The notes beneath the pieces were generated by a model. The model worked only from the letters and a program-made list of their open reading frames with translations. It made no database searches and was not told the DNA's origin. From Flavobacterium supellecticarium (GTDB taxonomy: Bacteria > Bacteroidota > Bacteroidia > Flavobacteriales > Flavobacteriaceae), in assembly GCF_004801375.1 (NCBI RefSeq), contig NZ_SSNZ01000001.1:434001-498000 (forward strand): 64,000 nucleotides of DNA. Direction: 5' to 3'. The stretch's first letter is position 1. Each line of letters begins with the position of its first letter. Positions 26,757 to 34,649 of the stretch are shown piece by piece. The position numbers and the translations under genes were made by a program.

Positions 26757-26783
26757 AAAGAGCCACGCTTAGCGTGGCTCTTT
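26757..26783. terminator. Bidirectional terminator
   Basis: Arms aaagagccacgc (26757-26768) and gcgtggctcttt (26772-26783) with a 3-base loop. It lies between two convergent genes and has A-rich and T-rich flanks on either strand. Confidence 0.9.
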
Positions 26784-26786
26784 CTA

Positions 26787-27314
26787 TTATGATAAATAGC
26801 GTTCCTGATATACCCGGACATGATGGTTTTGATGCCCGATGATCATGAATCCTAAGGCACGAACCGACATCCGGTTTTGAGAAGCGATCCCCGATTTTAA
26901 CAAATCTTCAGGAGTATAACTTTTAAATAAAGTAATAGTAGCTTGCCGTACGATAGTCAATTCCGTTAATAAATCCTTTAAATGACGTTTATTAGCCACC
27001 GGATTTACGACATCGGCAAAACTATTTTCGTCAAATCCGGGTAATTCCGTTTTGTCATTTCGGGAAAAACGCAAAGCACGGTAAGCAAATATTCGTTCCG
27101 TATCAATAATGTGCTGGATAATTTCCTTAATGGTCCACTTCCCTTCTTCATAGCGATAATCGAATTTATCCATAGGAATATCCTGGATAAACCGAATCGT
27201 ACTGTAAAGGCTTATTTCCAGTTCGTCTATAAGATCAATAGCCGGATCAAGAGCATTTATATAGGTTTGGTAATACGGTGCGTACTCAGACGGATCTAAT
27301 TCGATAGGTTTCAT
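26787..27314 (-). CDS. DinB-family protein
   Basis: A 175-residue four-helix DinB/YfiT-type protein. The three metal-ligand histidines fit the family: KWTIKEIIQHIIDTER (His about 67 of the helix-2 motif) and GHQNHHVRVYQERYL at the C-terminus. Such proteins include thiol-dependent transferases and stress-induced proteins; its substrate is not known. The gene is flanked by terminators on both sides. Confidence 0.88.
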   Translation of the reverse strand: MKPIELDPSEYAPYYQTYINALDPAIDLIDELEISLYSTIRFIQDIPMDKFDYRYEEGKWTIKEIIQHIIDTERIFAYRALRFSRNDKTELPGFDENSFADVVNPVANKRHLKDLLTELTIVRQATITLFKSYTPEDLLKSGIASQNRMSVRALGFMIIGHQNHHVRVYQERYLS

Positions 27315-27351
27315 TGGTTCTGTTTTAAGGTTGGTGTAAATGTAAAAAGAA

Positions 27352-27377
27352 AAACCCTCAGGATTAGCTGAGGGTTT
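27352..27377 (-). terminator. Terminator after the Lrp gene
   Basis: Arms aaaccctcag (27352-27361) and ctgagggttt (27368-27377) with loop gattag; on the minus strand it follows the stop at 27397 and is trailed by a T-rich stretch. Confidence 0.88.
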
Positions 27378-27396
27378 CTTAAAATATAGTCAAATA

Positions 27397-27876
27397 TTAC
27401 ATATCCTTAAAGATAGTATGCATCAGACGTTTTTTGTCGTTAATACTTTCTTCCAATGAAATCATCGTTTCGGTTCTGTAGACACCATCAATATCATCAA
27501 TCATAAAGATAACTTCTTTAGCATGTTTGGTATCTTTAGCTCTGATTTTACAGAAAATATTGAATTTACCAGTAGTAACGTGTGCTACGGTAACAAAAGG
27601 AATTTCATTAATACGCTCTAATACAAATTTGGTTTGAGAAGTATTGTGAAGGAAAACCCCAACGTAAGCGATAAAAGAATACCCCAATTTCTCGTAATCC
27701 AGTGTTAACGAAGACCCTTGAATAATTCCTGCATCTTCCATTTTTTTTACTCGTACGTGAACGGTACCAGCAGAGATCAGCAATTTTTTAGCAATATCGG
27801 TAAAAGGCACTCGCGTATTATCAATCAACATGTCTAAAATTTGATGATCTACTTCATCCAAACGAAACTTACTCAT
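27397..27876 (-). CDS. Lrp/AsnC-family transcriptional regulator
   Basis: A 159-residue regulator. The N-terminal winged helix (LDEVDHQILDMLIDNTRVPF, then GTVHVRVKKMEDAGII) is followed by a RAM/AsnC ligand domain (about 70-150: FIAYVGVFLHNT, VTVAHVTTGKFNIFCKIRA). Lrp-type proteins bind amino acids and often control their own gene; a perfect palindrome 61 bases upstream of the start (27937-27954) is a candidate site. A -7-like TAGATTTG lies at 27916-27909. Confidence 0.92.
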   Translation of the reverse strand: MSKFRLDEVDHQILDMLIDNTRVPFTDIAKKLLISAGTVHVRVKKMEDAGIIQGSSLTLDYEKLGYSFIAYVGVFLHNTSQTKFVLERINEIPFVTVAHVTTGKFNIFCKIRAKDTKHAKEVIFMIDDIDGVYRTETMISLEESINDKKRLMHTIFKDM

Positions 27877-27936
27877 AAAGTTATATTTATCAATTTATAT
27901 TCAAAATGCAAATCTACGACAAATTAACACTAATTC

Positions 27937-27954
27937 TTCAGTATAATTACTGAA
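27937..27954. promoter_or_regulatory. Perfect palindrome upstream of the Lrp gene
   Basis: TTCAGTA (27937-27943), spacer TAAT, TACTGAA (27948-27954). It lies between the stop of the M14 peptidase gene and the Lrp promoter region. Likely an operator for Lrp itself; a weak terminator for the peptidase gene is the alternative. Confidence 0.45.
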
Positions 27955-27957
27955 TTA

Positions 27958-29112
27958 TCATTTTTTTAGCAAACCATTAACAATTTTCTGTTCATTTGCT
28001 ATTAAAAAATCAGCTTTGTCATTAATTACCGGTATGGTTCCATTTGAATTCCGAATGCTTTCATTTTTGAAATCATATTCGGTATGACCATAATAATCCG
28101 ATAATGTCCCTGTTTCTGCAATATACGCCTCGAAGACAATTTTATCATTTTCGAGGGTTTCTTTATATTGGGCTGCGAAATTAGTAATTTTTTGGTTATT
28201 AACAGCATCGATTTTGATATTTTTATAAATAAAATCAAAAAAGACAATCATATTTTGAGGAATATCGAAATATTCAGCTGTTTTATTGTTAACATGTTCG
28301 CTTTTTGAAATAGTTGTCAAAGCAACTAAATAAGCTATAAAAATATATTCCCGTGTCACCTCTCTTTCATAATCGCCGGGAAAATGCCCGGCCTCAAAAA
28401 GAATAGTTGGTGTTCCTAATGACTGAAAGCGATCTCCTATACAATTCATATTAAAAGCATCGTCAAACCGTCCTATTTGCCCTGGAATATACTTTTGTAG
28501 CGCGACATTCATAGCAACAATGATGCCAATGGCCTGTTCCCGTACTGAATTGATCTCTCTTTCTTCATTATAGGCGGGCGCCAAAAAAGAAACCGTAGCG
28601 GGTTTTCCGGTATTTCCTGCTCCAAAAATGGTACGCTGATCGTGTAAATTAAAACAAAAATCCGGTTGAAAGGTATCGTATAAATCCCGTAGTAATTTAC
28701 TTTCCGGCTGACTTAAATTGAGTGCATCGCGATTTAGATCCACTTCATTCGCATTAACTCTTGTGTAAGCTGCAGCACCATCCGGATTAGCAATAGGAAC
28801 AATCAAAAAACGAAACGTTTCTTTTAACTGAATGGCTAAGGGATTTGTACTATTTAATAAATTTATAAAGTCGAATACCGCTTTAGTCGTCGTTGATTCG
28901 TTACCATGCATTTGCGACCACATATAGATCTTATGATTCCCGCGACCTACTTCAACTGTATATATAGGTTGTTGTTTAACGGACACGGCCGGAGTATTCA
29001 CTTTAAAATCGGATCCGAGATGTTTTAAAATCGGCTCTATAGCACTATTGGTAATATAGCGTCCTGAAAGTGTCTTTTCTTTAAATTGACCAACTATTTT
29101 TTTGAATTCCAC
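27958..29112 (-). CDS. M14-family zinc carboxypeptidase
   Basis: A 384-residue enzyme with the M14 metal motif HGNES (His69, Glu72), the substrate-binding stretch NPDGAAAYTRVNANEVDLNRDA, the third zinc ligand in FNLHDQR, and a likely catalytic Glu in ILFEAGHFPGDY. No signal peptide is obvious, so it may act in the cytoplasm; M14 enzymes of this type remove C-terminal amino acids or act on peptidoglycan peptides. Its promoter faces an operator array shared with the divergent XRE regulator, so that regulator probably controls it. Confidence 0.88.
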   Translation of the reverse strand: MEFKKIVGQFKEKTLSGRYITNSAIEPILKHLGSDFKVNTPAVSVKQQPIYTVEVGRGNHKIYMWSQMHGNESTTTKAVFDFINLLNSTNPLAIQLKETFRFLIVPIANPDGAAAYTRVNANEVDLNRDALNLSQPESKLLRDLYDTFQPDFCFNLHDQRTIFGAGNTGKPATVSFLAPAYNEEREINSVREQAIGIIVAMNVALQKYIPGQIGRFDDAFNMNCIGDRFQSLGTPTILFEAGHFPGDYEREVTREYIFIAYLVALTTISKSEHVNNKTAEYFDIPQNMIVFFDFIYKNIKIDAVNNQKITNFAAQYKETLENDKIVFEAYIAETGTLSDYYGHTEYDFKNESIRNSNGTIPVINDKADFLIANEQKIVNGLLKK

Positions 29113-29126
29113 GGTGATTGATTTTA

Positions 29127-29411
29127 TTTACAAAAGTAAACATCTAATAAATTACAATTGTAAACAAAAAGAAATCTGATTGAATTTACGCCTGTAAACA
29201 ATGGATTGATTACAGATGTTTACGACATTACCACCGGTTATTAACTGTGTTTATTTTAAATTAATGCAATTAATATCAATGTATTAATATTTTTTATATT
29301 AAGTATTACTATATATAATAATTGACAATTTACAATTGTAACCTCTGATTGTATTTTAAAAATATTTACATTTGTAATTCGCTAACTCAAAAGATGTTTT
29401 ACAATGGTAAA
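29127..29411. promoter_or_regulatory. Array of TTTAC-N4-GTAAA operator sites
   Basis: Sites matching (T)TTAC-N4-GTAA(A) occur at 29127-29140, 29152-29163, 29185-29198, 29330-29341, 29366-29377 and 29398-29411, with one weaker copy at 29210-29221. The 29131-29138 segment also forms a minus-strand -7 box (TACTTTTG) for the M14 gene, and 29367-29374 forms a plus-strand -7 box (TACATTTG) for the XRE gene; the last copy covers the XRE start codon. Binding should block both promoters and translation start. Confidence 0.75.
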
Positions 29412-29811
29412 CACTGATGACTTTATCAAACGACTGGAAATACTGCTCGAGTATTATGGACTTTCGGCTTCGGCTTTTGCTGATTCAATAGGTGTACAAC
29501 GCTCCAGTTTATCACACCTACTCTCTGGTAGAAACAAACCAAGTTTGGATTTTATACTTAAAATAATTGCGTATTATCCAGAAGTCGATCTGTACTGGAT
29601 TTTAAATGGGAAAGGAGAATTTCCAAAACAAGAGTTAACGCCTGTTCCACCACCTACTGTTGTCGCATCCGATTTATTTACAACGCCAGAAGAATCCGTT
29701 GAGGCTGTATCGGAACCGAAACCGTATTTATCTCTAAAAGATGCCGACGAGATTGAGCGCATTGTAATCTTTTTTAAAAACGGAACTTTTAAGGAATACA
29801 TACAAAAATAA
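29404..29811 (+). CDS. XRE-type helix-turn-helix regulator
   Basis: The 135-residue protein has a Cro/C1-type HTH at about 5-65 (FIKRLEILLEYYGLSASAFA, IGVQRSSLSHLLSGRNKPSLD, YYPEVDLYWILNGKGEF), then a low-complexity Pro/Val linker and a short C-terminal helix (DADEIERIVIFFKNGTFKEY), possibly for dimerisation. Such proteins are common in Bacteroidota. The ATG at 29404 lies inside one of the operator copies, so autorepression is likely; the divergent M14 gene is probably a second target. Confidence 0.88.
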   Translation: MVNTDDFIKRLEILLEYYGLSASAFADSIGVQRSSLSHLLSGRNKPSLDFILKIIAYYPEVDLYWILNGKGEFPKQELTPVPPPTVVASDLFTTPEESVEAVSEPKPYLSLKDADEIERIVIFFKNGTFKEYIQK

Positions 29812-29882
29812 AATCTCCGCTATCGATACTTGACTGACAACGGAGATCTATAACCAACCACAAACGTTAAAATAAAAACAAA

Positions 29883-30007
29883 CTTTTCTGCCCTAAACTG
29901 TATTATTCATTAGCATTAATTCATAGCAATTTTTCCCCGATGTTTCCTCCCAAAAAACCGGAAATACAGTTTTATCCACTGCTGTTTCCCTACTCTGGGC
30001 AGAAAAG
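29883..30007 (+). ncRNA. Candidate structured RNA (nested long-range stems)
   Basis: Outer arms cttttctgccc (29883-29893) and gggcagaaaag (29997-30007) pair perfectly over 11 bases; immediately inside, aaactgtatt (29895-29904) pairs with aatacagttt (29963-29972) over 10. This leaves a 24-base bulge on the 3' side and a ~58-base apical region. The extended hairpin with a large one-sided bubble, alone between genes, recalls 6S-type RNAs (a 6S-like class is described in Flavobacteria). Orientation is not proven, and an end-to-end inverted repeat of another kind is possible. Confidence 0.4.
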
Positions 30008-30109
30008 ATGCCAATTAGTTTTGCCTGGTAAAAGCCTGAATTAATACCAAATCAAAAATCTAATTTCAGGGTATATACGAAAGAGGTAAATTTATGGTTT
30101 TAGAAAAGT

Positions 30110-30682
30110 TTATTTTTTTACGATTTTTTTTTTCGACACAAAGCTATATTCCGGAATTTTTCCAGTTACACCGACATAATTTTGTTCCAATATTTCAAAA
30201 TCGTTGTCCCGGTTTCCTGTCGGATAAAATGGCTCGCCAATTTTTACCTCTTTTTTACCATAATCAAAGGCAACCGGAATTATAGGGACTTCTGCTTTTA
30301 AGGCGATATAATAAAACCCTGTCTTCCATTCGGTTACTCTTTTTCGGGTACCTTCGGGCGCTATAGCGAGTCGGAAAACAGCTTTATTTTCAAAAACTTT
30401 GGCTATTGCATCGACTTTATTTTCGTTTTTCTGACGGTTTAATGGAGCACCGCCCATCCATCGGAAATAAGCTCCGAAAGGAAATGTAAATAATTCTTTT
30501 TTAGCCACAAAATTCATCTCCTGATTCATAATTCCACGTGTAAAAACACCAAGGTAAAAGTCGTGCCAACTCGTGTGTGGTACCACTATCATCACACATT
30601 TTTTGATTTCAGGAGCAATGGTTCCGTTAATCGACCAGCCCATACACTTAAAGAAGATAAAACGATAAAGATTTTGTTTCAT
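30110..30682 (-). CDS. PlsC-like 1-acyl-glycerol-3-phosphate acyltransferase family protein
   Basis: A 190-residue acyltransferase with the HX4D catalytic motif HTSWHD, the second motif region FRWMGGAPLNR, and the EGTR motif (APEGTRKRV), followed by the block IIPVAFDYGKK. It is a short cytoplasmic-side enzyme without a strong N-terminal membrane anchor. Likely transfers acyl chains to a lysophospholipid or related lipid; the exact acceptor is unknown. It diverges from the methyltransferase-like gene at 30739. Confidence 0.88.
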   Translation of the reverse strand: MKQNLYRFIFFKCMGWSINGTIAPEIKKCVMIVVPHTSWHDFYLGVFTRGIMNQEMNFVAKKELFTFPFGAYFRWMGGAPLNRQKNENKVDAIAKVFENKAVFRLAIAPEGTRKRVTEWKTGFYYIALKAEVPIIPVAFDYGKKEVKIGEPFYPTGNRDNDFEILEQNYVGVTGKIPEYSFVSKKKIVKK

Positions 30683-30738
30683 TTTAAAAAGTTTGCTGTA
30701 AAAATAGCATTATATTTACGAATAGAAAATGTTGCCAA

Positions 30739-31404
30739 ATGATATCGAAGAAACTACTGAGTTACTTTATTCCGATTAAAATTCACCAAAAAAAATCAGC
30801 AATCAATAAAAACCTGGAAGTTACCTGGACCAATGGTCAACTGGTAATGGACTCTAAAAACACCAATTACTCTTACGGTAGTTTACAGCGAATCCTCCGA
30901 AAAGGACTGCATTATATCGGTTTCGAGAGAATACGTAATTTTAAAAGCATCCTTGTTTTGGGTGTCGCTGGCGGTAGTGTGGTTAAAACGCTAACGGATG
31001 AAATTGGCTTTAAAGGTCAAATTACCGGTGTGGAACTCGATCCGGAAGCGATAGCACTGGCGAAACAATATTTTCAAATCGATACGATTCCGAATTTCAC
31101 CATTATACAGGATGATGCTTTTGAGTTTGTTTTAAAAACCCGTGAAAAATACGATTTGATCATTATTGATGTATTTCAGGATACGGTAATGCCGAACTTT
31201 TTGTTTGAAGAATTCTTTATAAACAGGATTAACTTTTTACTTACTGTAAATGGTTTTATTTTGTTTAATACCATGGTTTTAAACAGCGATCACAAACAAC
31301 GAAACAGTGATTATCGTTCGCGATTTGATCCGAATTATTCGGTGCGGATGTATCCGAAAGTCGAGGATCACAACGAATTATTTACCATTAAAAAATTGGC
31401 CTGA
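30739..31404 (+). CDS. Spermidine-synthase-like methyltransferase-fold protein
   Basis: A 221-residue Rossmann-fold protein with SAM-type motif I (ILVLGVAGGSVVKTL), acidic motif II (ITGVELDPEAIALAKQYF) and DLIIIDVFQD. It resembles the catalytic half of polyamine synthases but lacks the N-terminal beta-domain that completes a true spermidine synthase, so it is best called spermidine-synthase-like. It lies 2 bases before the AraC gene. Confidence 0.8.
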   Translation: MISKKLLSYFIPIKIHQKKSAINKNLEVTWTNGQLVMDSKNTNYSYGSLQRILRKGLHYIGFERIRNFKSILVLGVAGGSVVKTLTDEIGFKGQITGVELDPEAIALAKQYFQIDTIPNFTIIQDDAFEFVLKTREKYDLIIIDVFQDTVMPNFLFEEFFINRINFLLTVNGFILFNTMVLNSDHKQRNSDYRSRFDPNYSVRMYPKVEDHNELFTIKKLA

Positions 31405-31406
31405 TT

Positions 31407-32294
31407 ATGCTAACAAACACCATCGCACTTGAAATCAAAAAAGCGTCCAAAGAATGCACACCGATACTAATAATGGAAATTTCAATTGCTGATGAAAGTT
31501 GGCCGTTGCACACCAATTATTTTGCGATTTTATGGATTCATAGCGGTAACGGAATCGTAGAAACCGATCTGATGAAAGCGCCTTATGTCGAAAATGAGAT
31601 TTACTGTTTTAATACCTATCAGGCATTTGCGCTACATTCAAAAGAGACAACCAAGGCTACACTCCTATTATTTCACGCTAATTTCTTTTGTATCGAAACG
31701 TATCACCATCAGGTAGGTTGTAATGGTGTGTTGTTTAATAATAGTTATGCGACATCTAAAATTGCGATTCCTTCCAAAGACCGTGATGAATTACGGACGT
31801 TATTTCAGAATATCAAAAGTGAAATCAATGAAATGGAATTGGCTTCAAACGAACTTGTTTTTTCCTACCTCAAAATATTCCTGATCAAATTAACACGACT
31901 CAAAAATGAAACGGAAACTCTGATTTCTCCTGATGTTCCGATGCTTCCCGATTACCTGTTACAATTAACCAATCTGATTGACGAACATTTTCAGTCGCAA
32001 CACCAGCCGGCTTTTTATGCCGAAAAATTAAATACTACAGTTAAAGCCCTTAGTACGGCAACCAAAAAATATTATCAGAAAACCGTTTCGGCACTGATAC
32101 TAGAAAAACTAATCCTAAAAGCCAAATGGGAATTATTGCACACCAATACGCAAATTAAAACCATTGCTTCCGATCTTGGATTTAAAGACGAATACTATTT
32201 TAGTCGGTTTTTTAAAAAACATATCGGACTTTCGCCCAAACACTTCCGGGAAGAAGAATGGAAAATCCGAAAAGGATTTTTGTCCATTCCTTAG
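31407..32294 (+). CDS. AraC-family transcriptional regulator
   Basis: A 295-residue regulator with an N-terminal cupin-like sensor half (about 20-130) and a C-terminal AraC DNA-binding domain (about 190-285: INEFxxxx-type helix replaced by LTNLIDEHFQSQHQP, YAEKLNTTVKALSTATKKY, IKTIASDLGFKDEYYFSRFF, GLSPKHFRE). It follows the methyltransferase-like gene by 2 bases and precedes the DUF417 gene by 68, so control of that gene is likely. Confidence 0.9.
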   Translation: MLTNTIALEIKKASKECTPILIMEISIADESWPLHTNYFAILWIHSGNGIVETDLMKAPYVENEIYCFNTYQAFALHSKETTKATLLLFHANFFCIETYHHQVGCNGVLFNNSYATSKIAIPSKDRDELRTLFQNIKSEINEMELASNELVFSYLKIFLIKLTRLKNETETLISPDVPMLPDYLLQLTNLIDEHFQSQHQPAFYAEKLNTTVKALSTATKKYYQKTVSALILEKLILKAKWELLHTNTQIKTIASDLGFKDEYYFSRFFKKHIGLSPKHFREEEWKIRKGFLSIP

Positions 32295-32362
32295 TCCTTT
32301 TTGTTTATTTTCTGTTTAAACAATAAGCCGGATCTTTGTCTTATAATCTAAAAATCATTATT

Positions 32363-32929
32363 ATGGATAAATTATTTGAGTATGCGGCCCGTTTGCAACA
32401 AACCGGAATCCAGTTAACGCGAATTGGTTTAATTGTGGTTTTAATCTGGATTGGCGGATTAAAAGCCTTTCGTTATGAAGCCAATGGAATCGTTCCGTTT
32501 GTTGCGAATAGCCCGTTTATGAATTTCTTCTATCATTATGACACTCCGGATTATAAAACCCATATGAATAAGGAGGGCGAATACAAGCCGGACAATATAG
32601 CCTGGCATAAAGAAAATAATACCTATGCTTTTTCGTATGGTTTAGGTGCTTTGATTGTTGGAATCGGAATACTGATTGCATTATATCCTGTTGCACCCGG
32701 CGTATCGGCTGTAGGAAGTTTTTTAGCTTTTGGAATGGCATTTGTGACGCTATCTTTTTTGATTACCACACCCGAAGCCTGGGTTCCTGATTTGGGTGAT
32801 TCCGAGCACGGATTTCCGTATCTGAGTGGCGCCGGACGATTGGTAATAAAAGATGTTATTATGCTAGGTGCGGCATTGGTAACCATGAGTCAGGCGGCTC
32901 GTCGTTATCTGGATTTAAAAAAGAAATAA
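32363..32929 (+). CDS. DUF417 (RclC/YkgB-like) membrane protein
   Basis: I start at 32363 (MDKLFEYAARLQQTG), dropping nine residues of the longer frame. The 188-residue protein has four hydrophobic segments (IGLIVVLIWIGGLKAF, YGLGALIVGIGILIALYPV, FLAFGMAFVTLSFLI and DVIMLGAALVTM) and the family motif GGLKAFRYEANGIVPFVANSPFM. In E. coli the related RclC is induced by an AraC-type protein (RclR) under reactive chlorine stress. Here an AraC gene lies directly upstream, so a similar role is plausible but inferred. Confidence 0.88.
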   Translation: MDKLFEYAARLQQTGIQLTRIGLIVVLIWIGGLKAFRYEANGIVPFVANSPFMNFFYHYDTPDYKTHMNKEGEYKPDNIAWHKENNTYAFSYGLGALIVGIGILIALYPVAPGVSAVGSFLAFGMAFVTLSFLITTPEAWVPDLGDSEHGFPYLSGAGRLVIKDVIMLGAALVTMSQAARRYLDLKKK

Positions 32930-33062
32930 AATGTTTATTGATGTTCGTTTCTGGAGTCAATTTGAGACATGCTGTAAAAGACTACAAAAAATATAAAATA
33001 CAAGCCACTTTGGTAAGCTTTTTGATGGGAATTGTTTTAAATAACAATAAAAACAAAAAATT

Positions 33063-33833
33063 ATGATGAAAAAACCTTTAACATCGTTGGTATTCGTCGC
33101 TCTATTGTCGCTCACCGCCTGTAAAAAAACGGGAAATGTGGCAAAAGAAACGTCCGCTGCCGACAGTACACAAGTAACCAGAACCGTTTCGGGTATGTAT
33201 GAAGGTGTTTTACCATGCGCTGATTGCCCCGGAATTGAGACAACTGTGGCTTTTAATGATGACGCCACTGTTTCGAAAACGATTCTGTATCAGGATCGGG
33301 ATAAAACCAGTGAAACCGAAAAGGGAAACTGGAAATTAAACGGACCTTATGTAGAGGTTACTTTCGCGGACAATCAGAAAGAATTTTACCTGATTAAAAC
33401 CGATAGCACCATAGCGATACTCGACCAGGATAAAAAAGAAGTGCAAACCGATTTGGCTTCCCATTATATTTTGTCAAAAGAAAAACCATTGGAACCGAAA
33501 ACACTTAACGGAAATTATATTCAGGGTGAAGTTGGAAAAGGCTACTATCAAACCTTATCCTTAAAAAATACAACCGATAACGAATTTGATGTGGCGGTAA
33601 CTTTTAAAGCAGCGACCAAAAAAGGCTGTGAATTTAAAGGCAAAGGTGTTTTGGTAAATAACCGAATCGAAGTCAACTTAAAAGATACTAATCCCAATTT
33701 AAAAGCCATAATGACCATTTCGTTTGACAGCAAAACAGCAACAGTGTCGACTTCTAAATTTAACGAACGTTATGACCTGATGTATTTCTGCGGTGGCGGT
33801 GGTACTTTAGGTGGTGATTACAACCGGGAATAA
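33063..33833 (+). CDS. NlpE-like copper-resistance/stress lipoprotein
   Basis: The 256-residue product is a lipoprotein (signal peptide MMKKPLTSLVFVALLSLTAC, lipidated Cys about 20). Residues ~45-135 are an NlpE N-terminal domain with the signature GVLPCADCPGIETT (CxxC) and AFNDDATVSKTILYQD. The second half is another beta-domain (GNYIQGEVGKGYYQTLSLK). NlpE in E. coli signals surface contact and copper stress through Cpx; no Cpx is present nearby. Expected at the outer membrane. Confidence 0.85.
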   Translation: MMKKPLTSLVFVALLSLTACKKTGNVAKETSAADSTQVTRTVSGMYEGVLPCADCPGIETTVAFNDDATVSKTILYQDRDKTSETEKGNWKLNGPYVEVTFADNQKEFYLIKTDSTIAILDQDKKEVQTDLASHYILSKEKPLEPKTLNGNYIQGEVGKGYYQTLSLKNTTDNEFDVAVTFKAATKKGCEFKGKGVLVNNRIEVNLKDTNPNLKAIMTISFDSKTATVSTSKFNERYDLMYFCGGGGTLGGDYNRE

Positions 33834-33856
33834 AGAAAAAAGAACAATACGATAAC

Positions 33857-33885
33857 AAAAAAGGAGAAATTAATTCTCCTTTTTT
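33857..33885. terminator. Terminator shared by NlpE-like and kdsB genes
   Basis: Arms aaaaaaggagaa (33857-33868) and ttctcctttttt (33874-33885) around attaa, with T-rich flanks, between convergent genes. Confidence 0.8.
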
Positions 33886-34615
33886 ATTTTAGGATCATTT
33901 TACGTGCTTTTTCCAAATCTTCCGGTGTATCAATTCCAATGCCAACATGGGTCGTTTCGACCATTCGGATACGTTTTCCATATTCCAGATAGCGTAATTG
34001 TTCTAATTTTTCAGAAGCTTCCAATGAGAGCATCGGCAAACGGTAGAAATCCAGTAAGGCTTCCTTGCGGAATGCATAAATCCCGATATGCTGCATATAC
34101 CGTACGCCTACATTTGTTTCGCGCGGATACGGTATCACCGAACGGGAAAAATACAAGGCAAAACCTTTTTGATCGACAATAACTTTTACATTGTTCGGAT
34201 TTTTAATTTCTTTTATATCGGTAATTTCCCGCATCACAGACGCCAGATCAACCGTTTTTTCGGTATCATTTCTAAAAATGTGCAGGACTTTTTCCAGCGG
34301 TTCTTTGTTGATAAATGGTTCGTCGCCTTGTACATTAACTACAATGTCAACATCCATGTTTTCAACCGCTTCTGCAATCCGATCGCTTCCACTTTCGTGT
34401 TCCTTGATGCTCATAATTGCCTTACCGCCATTTGAAACAATTTCCTGAAAAATAAGATCCGAATCGGTAACCACAAAAACATCATCAAATAAGTTTGTTT
34501 GCAAGGCACTTTCGTAGGTTCTTAAAATCACCGTTTTACCGCCCAAATCCTGCATTAATTTGGCAGGAAAACGTGTTGAGGCATATCGCGCCGGAATTAC
34601 AGCTATTATTTTCAT
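33884..34615 (-). CDS. kdsB: CMP-KDO synthetase
   Basis: A 243-residue cytidylyltransferase: [17 protein letters not shown] at the N-terminus (nucleotide loop), [32 protein letters not shown], and [12 protein letters not shown] with the later AxExLEQLR block. It activates KDO with CTP for lipid A-core assembly. Stop and terminator overlap slightly. It is followed upstream by the helicase gene on the same strand. Confidence 0.96.
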   Translation of the reverse strand: MKIIAVIPARYASTRFPAKLMQDLGGKTVILRTYESALQTNLFDDVFVVTDSDLIFQEIVSNGGKAIMSIKEHESGSDRIAEAVENMDVDIVVNVQGDEPFINKEPLEKVLHIFRNDTEKTVDLASVMREITDIKEIKNPNNVKVIVDQKGFALYFSRSVIPYPRETNVGVRYMQHIGIYAFRKEALLDFYRLPMLSLEASEKLEQLRYLEYGKRIRMVETTHVGIGIDTPEDLEKARKMILK

Positions 34616-34649
34616 AGTATGTTTTCTGTTTAAATTCTAAAAATACAAA

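Noticed and set aside
29813..29846. Terminator after the XRE gene
   Set aside because: atctccg/cggagat arms enclose a ~20-base loop with no T-run; too weak to call.
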